A DNA stretch of 12,298 nt. Source: DASRHK01 sp035650495 (GTDB taxonomy: Bacteria > Pseudomonadota > Gammaproteobacteria > Nevskiales > Nevskiaceae). The position numbers were made by a program, and so were the translations under genes. The first letter of the stretch is position 1. Every line of letters starts with the position of its first letter. The stretch covers positions 1 through 12,298 of the forward strand of contig DASRHK010000115.1 in assembly GCA_035650495.1 (NCBI GenBank). The letters are read 5' to 3'. Below, piece by piece: positions 8,801 to 12,298 of this stretch. Under the pieces are notes generated by a model. It saw only the letters and a program-made list of their open reading frames with translations, ran no database searches and was not told the origin of the DNA.

Positions 8801-8983
8801 ATCGCGCTGGGCTACGGATCCGGCGGTGAAGCGCGCCAGCCGCTCGGCATCGCGGTCGTCGGCGGCCTGCTGACGTCGCAGTTGCTGACGCTCTACGTGA
8901 CGCCCGCGTTCTATCTGACGATGGAGAACCTGACCGGTCGGCTGCGCCGCCGGTTCGGAATGGCCGAAGCCCCCGCCAGCTGA
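5888..8983 (+). CDS. RND multidrug efflux transporter permease, HAE1 family, MdtB/MdtC-like
   Basis: A proton-driven trimeric inner-membrane pump that captures drugs or other hydrophobic compounds from the periplasm or membrane and passes them to the outer channel. The 1031 residues match the family length. TM1 lies at about 10-29. The first large periplasmic loop runs about 30-335, TM2-6 about 336-486, TM7 about 529-546, the second loop about 547-857, and TM8-12 about 858-1010. The proton-relay aspartates D401 and D402 (GFVVDDAIVV; D407/D408 of AcrB) and the matching lysine K924 (VKKNGI; K940 of AcrB) are present, so the pump looks functional. The N-terminus (FIRRPVATTILM) and loop sequences resemble MdtB, MdtC and MuxB more than AcrB, yet only one such gene is present. 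No good Shine-Dalgarno precedes the start. Substrates cannot be told from sequence. Confidence 0.96.
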   Translation: MNVSGIFIRRPVATTILMSALVLFGWFAYRTLPVAELPSVDFPTISVSANLPGADPTTMAATVATPLERAFTQIPGVDSMTSTSSTGSTNITLQFALERDIDAAAQDVQNAISQTLRALPTSMPQPPTLRKQNPTDSPIMFIAMSATTVPLTVLDDYAETRVADRLSQLEGVAQAQVFGSKRYATRIYVNPRALTARGLSMSQLRNAVAAGNSYEPGGTLYGANRSYTVASDGQLRNAQQYNDLILAYSSGAPVRLRDVGTAVDSIANDKQQTEFNGRPAIVVAVTRQPGSNTVKIANAVRELMPDLARLGPGDTRTDLVYDRSDFINQSVEDVKLTLILSILLVIGVIFLFLRDTRATLIAALALPSSLIGTFGLMQLCGFSLDNLSLMALTLSVGFVVDDAIVVLENITRHREKGVPGEEASEIGSREIGFTVISMTLSLVAVFIPILFMGGVVGRLFREFAITVAIAILLSGVVSLTLTPMLCSRFLGEHAHLAGGRVTEWFERQFDRMRDAYARSLEWSMDRTGTMLIIAVATLVATLAMFGVVKMGFIPTQDTGVISGTTRAPEGVAYEDMVKMQRQVVDIIRKDPDVEAVISSVGQGTGGVNSSSSGRVTLRLKAPSKRSITADQVIARLRKKVAAVGGMQLLLQNPPAIRIGGGRSTSNYQYVLQGDDMQAMSAAATTMTQRMEQIPGLRDPNSDLELANPQINVNILRDRASALNVPVSNVQDTLYAAYGAEKVSTIYTASNQYDVLMQIDPQFQQDINALAALYVPTADNKLVPLGAVATVTPGVGPLSVNHAGELPAITISFDLEPGVSLGEVTGRIEQLAREVLPGTVTGFFSGTAQTFKQSTVDLPILLLFTILVIYMVLAILYEHFVHPITILTALPLATIGALISLWVFGAELNVFSFVGLILLVGLVKKNGIIMIDFAITRRREGAAARDAMIEACLVRFRPIMMTSVAAILGTLPIALGYGSGGEARQPLGIAVVGGLLTSQLLTLYVTPAFYLTMENLTGRLRRRFGMAEAPAS

Positions 8984-8999
8984 CCCGCGCGGATGGCTT

Positions 9000-9773
9000 T
9001 CAGGTCCAGCGGAAGATGAAATGCCGCTTGCAGTAGAACTCGTACATGTTGTTCAGGTAGACGTGCAGGAAGTGCTCGTGCACGTAGAAGCAGTCGAGGC
9101 CGGGGATCTCCTTGACCAGTCGATAGCCGTTGTCGCGGAACACCGCCCGCAACTGTTCCGACGGCCGCTCGATGGTGACGGTGTTGAAGCGATACGCCTT
9201 GAAATCGAAGCCGAGCAGAATGCGGTCTTCGGCGCCTTCGACGTCGATCGAGAGGTAGTCGATCACCGCCGGAGCGTTGTGCTCGCGCAGGACGTCGATC
9301 AGCCTACGCGTCGGCAGTCGGATGATCGGAGCCGGACCCGATGCGCGGCTGTCCTGGTTCAGGCCCGCGATGCCGCCGAGCTCCTCGCGCAGCGCGAACT
9401 CGACTTCGCCCTCCGTCGCATCGAGGCAGACGTCGATGCAGGTGCAGCTGCGATTGCGCTTGAGATCGGCGAACCGCTCCGGGTTCGCTTCGACGCAGAT
9501 GCCGCGCCAGCCGTAGCGCTTCTCGAGCAGGAACGTATTGCTGACGTGCACGCCGTCGAACGCGCCGATGTCCAGGAAGAAGCCATTGCGCTTCTCGTTG
9601 AACGCCTCCGCCCAGATCAGGAAATCCTGGCCGGCCTGCGACACGACCAGCGAGTGACGCAGGAACAGGCGCCTGCAGGACGCGAGAATGCCGGTGGCGC
9701 GCAGGATGCGCTTGAAGAATTGCCGAAGCCAGCCGGACCCGACAGTCCCGGCCGACTGAGTCATTGTTGTCAT
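9000..9773 (-). CDS. FkbM-family SAM-dependent methyltransferase
   Basis: Predicted to transfer a methyl group from S-adenosylmethionine, often to a hydroxyl of a sugar, polyketide or glycan in this family; the actual acceptor is unknown. The 257-residue product shows the glycine-rich SAM motif LDIGAFDG at 67-74, the acidic ribose-binding motif EANPE at 95-99, and the family hallmark SIDVEGAE at 175-182. The first 40 residues are basic and variable. The ATG at 9773 was chosen because a GGGGGG tract lies 8 nt upstream; a second ATG at 9764 is possible. The open frame continues to 9920 but would overlap the terminator and part of the tRNA-Asn gene, so that longer form is rejected. It is convergent with the RND gene, with only 16 nt between stops. 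No glycan or biosynthesis genes are next to it, so its pathway stays unknown. Confidence 0.88.
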   Translation of the reverse strand: MTTMTQSAGTVGSGWLRQFFKRILRATGILASCRRLFLRHSLVVSQAGQDFLIWAEAFNEKRNGFFLDIGAFDGVHVSNTFLLEKRYGWRGICVEANPERFADLKRNRSCTCIDVCLDATEGEVEFALREELGGIAGLNQDSRASGPAPIIRLPTRRLIDVLREHNAPAVIDYLSIDVEGAEDRILLGFDFKAYRFNTVTIERPSEQLRAVFRDNGYRLVKEIPGLDCFYVHEHFLHVYLNNMYEFYCKRHFIFRWT

Positions 9774-9783
9774 TACTAGGGCC

Positions 9784-9830
9784 CCCCGCCCGTGCACCCA
9801 TGATGCTACAAATCCTAGGCGGGCGCGGGG
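9784..9830 (-). promoter_or_regulatory. leader hairpin covering the methyltransferase ribosome site
   Basis: On the plus strand CCCCG-CCCG (9784-9792) pairs with CGGG-CG-CGGGG (9820-9830), nine base pairs with a 2-nt bulge. In the minus-strand transcript this buries most of the G tract (9787-9782) that acts as the only Shine-Dalgarno for the methyltransferase. The pairing is visible; any regulation is inferred. Confidence 0.35.
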
Positions 9831-9844
9831 TTCGGCCCTGTCGT

Positions 9845-9885
9845 AAAAAACAAGCGCCCGCGCGTCTTGCGACGGCAGGCGCTTG
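9845..9885 (-). terminator. intrinsic terminator of the tRNA-Asn gene
   Basis: On the minus strand CAAGCGCCTGC pairs with GCGGGCGCTTG (one G-U pair). The stem is extended by CGTC-GCAA-GACG, closing on a GNRA-type tetraloop, with a single bulged C. Six T residues follow directly. It begins 8 nt after the tRNA CCA end, so it ends the tRNA-Asn transcript and separates it from the methyltransferase gene. Confidence 0.92.
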
Positions 9886-9893
9886 CTACGGTT

Positions 9894-9969
9894 TGGCTCC
9901 GCGAGTTGGACTCGAACCAACGACCCGCTGATTAACAGTCAGCTGCTCTACCGACTGAGCTATCGCGGA
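9894..9969 (-). tRNA. tRNA-Asn (GTT anticodon)
   Basis: The 76-nt gene folds fully on the minus strand. It has acceptor TCCGCGA with TCGCGGA, T8-A9, D stem GCTC/GAGC, anticodon stem GCTGA/TCAGC around loop CTGTTAA with GTT at positions 34-36, a standard GGTTCGAGTCC T arm, discriminator G, and an encoded CCA. It reads AAC and AAT codons. It has its own promoter just upstream and a strong terminator just downstream, so it is a single-gene unit. Confidence 0.98.
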
Positions 9970-9979
9970 AGGGCCGCAG

Positions 9980-10008
9980 ATTGTAGTGATGCGACACCGC
10001 GCACGCAA
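9980..10008 (-). promoter_or_regulatory. sigma70 promoter of tRNA-Asn
   Basis: On the minus strand a -35 TTGCGT (10008-10003) is separated by exactly 17 bp from a -10 TACAAT (9985-9980). The -10 ends 10 nt before the tRNA 5' end, leaving only a few leader nucleotides. The discriminator is GC-rich (CTGCGGCCC), as is usual for stable-RNA promoters under stringent control. It is the best promoter in the window. Confidence 0.85.
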
Positions 10009-10027
10009 TCCGTCGGCGACATGCGGC

Positions 10028-10054
10028 GGAATTTCACGTCACCCGGTAAATTCC
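10028..10054. repeat. 7-bp perfect inverted repeat, 13-bp spacer
   Basis: GGAATTT (10028-10034) and AAATTCC (10048-10054) are exact reverse complements. The AT-rich arms stand out in this GC-rich gap. The dyad lies about 20 bp upstream of the tRNA-Asn -35, so a DNA-binding protein site is conceivable. No regulator is encoded nearby. Confidence 0.4.
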
Positions 10055-10150
10055 TCCCGCGCCATCGGGATGCATGCAAGACGCGATCCTGCGGATGAGA
10101 AATCCGTCGGAACTTTTCGGCGCCGCAGCGAGGTCATACCTAGGACCCGT

Positions 10151-10170
10151 GAATCGGCAAATCCCGATTC
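10151..10170. repeat. 7-bp perfect hairpin repeat, 6-nt loop
   Basis: GAATCGG (10151-10157) pairs exactly with CCGATTC (10164-10170). No T-run follows on either strand, which argues against an intrinsic terminator. With the GTCAT sequence about 15 nt to its left it has the general look of a dispersed intergenic palindromic repeat, but no second copy exists in this window. Confidence 0.4.
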
Positions 10171-10305
10171 CGCTGAATACGTCCGACATGCACGGGCGTC
10201 TCGTGACGCGACATCTCCCAATGTGTAGCGAGCGAGTGAACCGACGGGGCGCGCGGCACGCCTATGCATGGTTGCCGCAACTTCCTCCCAACGGATCGCC
10301 GACCT

Positions 10306-10320
10306 CGACCTCAGTGGTCG
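10306..10320. repeat. 5-bp hairpin over the alanine dehydrogenase stop codon
   Basis: CGACC (10306-10310) and GGTCG (10316-10320) pair around TCAGT, so the TGA stop of the minus-strand gene sits in the loop. A second GGTCGG downstream in the transcript offers a competing partner. No U-run follows. Confidence 0.3.
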
Positions 10321-11450
10321 GGATGCTGCCACCAAGGCTTCAGCGCTTCGTGCGTCGGCGTGTAGTCGTAGCCGAGCGCTTCCGCGACTGCCTTGTAGGT
10401 GATCTGACCGAGATGCACGTTCAGCCCTTCGCGCAGATTGGGATCGTCGAGCAGCGCCTTGCGATAACCCTTGTTGGCGAGCGCTTGCGCGAACGGCAGC
10501 GTCGCGTTGGTCAGCGCGAACGTCGACGTGCGCGCCACGCCGCCCGGCATGTTGGCGACGCAGTAATGGACGATGCCTTCGACGACGTAGGTCGGCTGCT
10601 GATGCGTGGTCGGCCGGCTGGTCTCGAAACAGCCGCCCTGGTCGATCGCGACGTCGACGATCACGGCGCCGGGCTTCATGCGCTTCAGCATCTCGCGCGT
10701 GACGAGCTTCGGCGCCGCGGCGCCCGGCACCAGCACCGCGCCGATGACGAGATCGGCCGTGCTCACGTACTGCTCGACCGCGTCACGCGTCGAGAAGACG
10801 GTCGTCAGGCGGCCGCCGAAGCTGTCGTCGAGCCACGCGAGCCGCGGCAGCGAGCGGTCGAGGATCGTCACGTTCGCGCCCATGCCGACCGCGATGCGTG
10901 CTGCGTTATAACCGACCACTCCGCCGCCGATGATCACGACCTCCGCCGGGGCCACGCCCGGAACGCCCCCGACCAGCACACCGTTGCCGCCCTGCGCCTT
11001 CTCCATCGCGTGCGCGCCGGCCTGGATCGACATGCGGCCCGCGACTTCGCTCATCGGCGCAAGCAGCGGCAAGCCGCCGCGGGCATCGGTCACTGTCTCG
11101 TAGGCGATGGCCACGCAGCCGGACTCGACCAGCGCCTCGGTCTGCTCCGGGTCGGGCGCCAGATGCAGATAGGTGAACAGCGTCTGGCCGGGCTTCAGGC
11201 GCCTGATTTCCTGCGGCTGCGGTTCCTTCACCTTCACGATCATGTCGGCGCCGGCGAACACTTCCTCCGCGTTGGGCAGGATCTTCGCGCCGACGCGGGT
11301 GTACATGTCGTCATGCAGGCCGATGGCATCGCCCGCCTTCGTCTCGACAAACACCTGATGGCCCCGCGAAGTCAGCTCGCGCACCGCGGCCGGCGTCATT
11401 CCGACACGATATTCGTGGTTCTTGATTTCCTTTGGAACGCCGATGCGCAT
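10311..11450 (-). CDS. ald: alanine dehydrogenase
   Basis: NAD-dependent oxidative deamination of L-alanine to pyruvate and ammonium, reversible, in the cytoplasm. The 379 residues (family about 370) show the start MRIGVPKEIKNHEYRVG with substrate-binding R15, K75 in KVKEP, catalytic H96 in YLHLAPD, the Rossmann loop GGGVVG at 175-180, the NAD ribose aspartate D198, and catalytic D270 in DVAIDQGG. The ATG at 11450 is preceded by AGAGGG 4 nt away and matches the conserved family start; an open frame upstream to 11567 is not used. It lies 22 nt downstream of the small membrane protein gene and is probably cotranscribed with it and the transaminase gene. In that setting it would regenerate the pyruvate that the transaminase uses as amino acceptor. 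Confidence 0.97.
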   Translation of the reverse strand: MRIGVPKEIKNHEYRVGMTPAAVRELTSRGHQVFVETKAGDAIGLHDDMYTRVGAKILPNAEEVFAGADMIVKVKEPQPQEIRRLKPGQTLFTYLHLAPDPEQTEALVESGCVAIAYETVTDARGGLPLLAPMSEVAGRMSIQAGAHAMEKAQGGNGVLVGGVPGVAPAEVVIIGGGVVGYNAARIAVGMGANVTILDRSLPRLAWLDDSFGGRLTTVFSTRDAVEQYVSTADLVIGAVLVPGAAAPKLVTREMLKRMKPGAVIVDVAIDQGGCFETSRPTTHQQPTYVVEGIVHYCVANMPGGVARTSTFALTNATLPFAQALANKGYRKALLDDPNLREGLNVHLGQITYKAVAEALGYDYTPTHEALKPWWQHPDH

Positions 11451-11472
11451 TGTGCCCTCTTCGCTTGTTTGC

Positions 11473-11682
11473 CTATGCCGACCACCGTGATCTTGCTTCC
11501 AGGATCGCAACCCAGAAGAAGACGACGAATTCGACAACCGCCGCATACGTGAGCACCCTGGGATCAATGGTGCGGTTGGTCACGCGCAGCAGATACTGAC
11601 TTCCAACATAAAGGCCCGCCGTCAAGAGCGGGGGAGCGGCAAGAACAAAGAGCAGAAGAAAAAGTCTCCTGATTGCCAGCAT
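11473..11682 (-). CDS. small two-helix membrane protein of unknown function
   Basis: I do not recognise this 69-residue protein. It begins MLAIRRLF, has a hydrophobic helix at about 7-27 (LFLLLFVLAAPPLLTAGLYV), a short polar stretch RVTNRTIDPR at 33-42, a second helix at about 44-61 (LTYAAVVEFVVFFWVAILEA), and a basic tail EARSRWSA. The two arginines at the start suggest both ends face the cytoplasm, leaving a periplasmic loop of about 15 residues. The gene starts 15 nt after the transaminase stop and ends 22 nt before alanine dehydrogenase, so it sits within their operon. No strong Shine-Dalgarno is visible (GGAA 9 nt upstream). Support is the clean two-helix pattern and tight spacing; conservation is untested. 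It might help transport or anchor something in this pathway, but that is speculation. Confidence 0.65.
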   Translation of the reverse strand: MLAIRRLFLLLFVLAAPPLLTAGLYVGSQYLLRVTNRTIDPRVLTYAAVVEFVVFFWVAILEARSRWSA

Positions 11683-11697
11683 GGCGCAATTTCCGTT

Positions 11698-12298
11698 CTA
11701 ATTTGCGCGTTTCAGCGCATTGCGCACTCCATCCACAATCCGGGTTATATCATCGGCCGTGGCGATCAGGGCAGGCGCCAGCGCAACAGTGTCGCCGGAA
11801 ACGCGCACGACCAAGTTTTCTTCGGCATAACAGCGCTGCATGGCTTCGTAGCCGCGCCGGCCGGGCGCCGCAGGATCGGGCTCAAGGTCAATGCCCGCCG
11901 CCATGCCGACATTGCGGATGTCGGTCACGAAAGGCGCGCCCTTCAGATCGTGCACGGCCGCTTCCAGCACCGGCTCCATCTTTTTTGCGCGCGCGAACAG
12001 GTCCTCGTCGCGATAAAGGTCGAGCGTTGCGAGCGCCGCGGCGCAGGCGAGCGGATGGCCGGAATAGGTGTGGCCGTGGAACAGCTCGATGACAAGTTCC
12101 GGCCCCTGCATGAACGTCTGATGGATCGCGTCGCTGACAATCACCCCGCCCATCGGCACGGCGCCGTTGGTGACGCCTTTGGCGAAAGTGATCATGTCGG
12201 GTGTCACCCCATAGCGCTCGGCGGCGGTCGCTGCGCCCATGCGGCCGAAGGCCGTGATGACTTCGTCGAAGATGAGAAGAATGCCGTGCCGGTTGCAG
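11698..12298 (-). CDS. omega-amino acid (beta-alanine type):pyruvate aminotransferase, C-terminal part; 5' end beyond window
   Basis: A class III PLP-dependent transaminase that typically moves an amino group from beta-alanine or another omega-amino acid to pyruvate, giving alanine and a semialdehyde. About 199 C-terminal residues are visible out of some 440-450. They include the PLP-binding aspartate in LLIFDEVITAFGR, the Schiff-base lysine in TFAKGVTNGAVPMGG, and the conserved HGHTYSGHPLACAAAL, IRNVGM and VRVSGDT segments. These recall the Pseudomonas omega-amino acid:pyruvate transaminase more than acetylornithine or GABA transaminases. Taurine:pyruvate transaminase, also found with alanine dehydrogenase, is an alternative that the missing N-terminal half would help settle. 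Codons such as GGG, CTT, TAT and AAA appear more freely than in the genes to the left, which may indicate a different ancestry. Confidence 0.88.
   Translation of the reverse strand, partial: CNRHGILLIFDEVITAFGRMGAATAAERYGVTPDMITFAKGVTNGAVPMGGVIVSDAIHQTFMQGPELVIELFHGHTYSGHPLACAAALATLDLYRDEDLFARAKKMEPVLEAAVHDLKGAPFVTDIRNVGMAAGIDLEPDPAAPGRRGYEAMQRCYAEENLVVRVSGDTVALAPALIATADDITRIVDGVRNALKRAN

Larger units (their letters stand above)
10009..10310. other. non-coding stretch between the tRNA-Asn promoter and the alanine dehydrogenase stop
   Basis: About 300 bp with no recognisable gene on either strand and no T-run terminator for alanine dehydrogenase. It holds several small perfect inverted repeats: GGAATTT/AAATTCC (10028-10054), CGGAT/ATCCG (10092-10106) and GAATCGG/CCGATTC (10151-10170). 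A weak 76-codon frame on the minus strand (10269-10039) looks non-coding: it is rich in Arg, Ala and Ser, has no domain, and its Shine-Dalgarno lies 13 nt from the start. Confidence 0.6.

Noticed and set aside
8941..9010. A bidirectional terminator between the RND gene and the methyltransferase gene
   Set aside because: GAAGCC and GGCTTTC can pair only with a bulge across a long GC loop, with no T-run on either strand.
9774..9920. An N-terminal extension of the methyltransferase to 9920
   Set aside because: It would overlap the tRNA-Asn terminator and the 3' part of the tRNA gene. The ATG at 9773 has a G-rich ribosome site and fits family length.
10039..10269. A 76-codon minus-strand frame in the gap, preceded by GGGAGGA
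   Set aside because: The Shine-Dalgarno-like tract is 13 nt from the ATG, which is too far. The product is rich in Arg, Ala and Ser without helices or motifs and spans the inverted repeats.
10074..11552. A 492-codon plus-strand frame antisense to alanine dehydrogenase
   Set aside because: A GC-rich shadow frame: rich in Arg, His and Asp with no domain, while the minus strand carries an intact ald with all catalytic residues.
1..12298. CRISPR array, insertion sequence, toxin-antitoxin pair, phage or integrase gene
   Set aside because: No regularly spaced direct repeats, no terminal inverted repeats flanked by target duplications, and no transposase, integrase or toxin motifs were seen on either strand.

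Overview
The window reads as ordinary chromosomal DNA from a GC-rich proteobacterium, most likely beta or gamma. The basis is the strong use of GCG, CGC, CTC and ATC codons, a tRNA-Val 5' half of proteobacterial type, and a uvrB gene divergent from a class I aminotransferase, an arrangement recalled from both classes. The order cannot be fixed from the sequence alone. I see no CRISPR array, transposase, integrase or prophage gene.

Left part (1-2195): the 5' half of a tRNA-Val gene, cut by the window edge, lies 19 nt downstream of uvrB on the minus strand. uvrB encodes the damage-verifying helicase of nucleotide excision repair. An 80-bp gap separates it from the plus-strand genes.

Middle (2196-8983): four plus-strand genes are packed closely. 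They encode a PLP-dependent class I aminotransferase (aspartate aminotransferase type), a TolC-family outer-membrane channel, a periplasmic adaptor and a 1031-residue RND inner-membrane pump. The last three form a complete tripartite efflux machine, and both of their junctions are ATGA overlaps, so translation is probably coupled. The start of the TolC-type gene sits between C and G tracts that can fold in two mutually exclusive ways.

Right-centre (9000-10310): on the minus strand, a lone FkbM-family methyltransferase lies downstream of a complete tRNA-Asn(GTT) unit. That unit has a near-consensus sigma70 promoter, the tRNA with encoded CCA, and a strong intrinsic terminator. Upstream of the tRNA is a 341-bp gap with several small perfect inverted repeats.

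Right part (10311-12298): a minus-strand run has the order omega-amino acid (beta-alanine type):pyruvate aminotransferase (5' end outside the window), a 69-residue two-helix membrane protein, and alanine dehydrogenase. The two enzymes fit together: the transaminase moves amino groups onto pyruvate to make alanine, and alanine dehydrogenase releases ammonium and regenerates pyruvate with NADH. The codon choice of the transaminase and the small protein looks less strongly biased than that of the rest, which may mean a different origin.

No clearly new system was found. The points most worth checking are the structured start of the efflux operon, the unknown small protein inside the deamination operon, and a possible tRNA promoter built into the uvrB stop codon.
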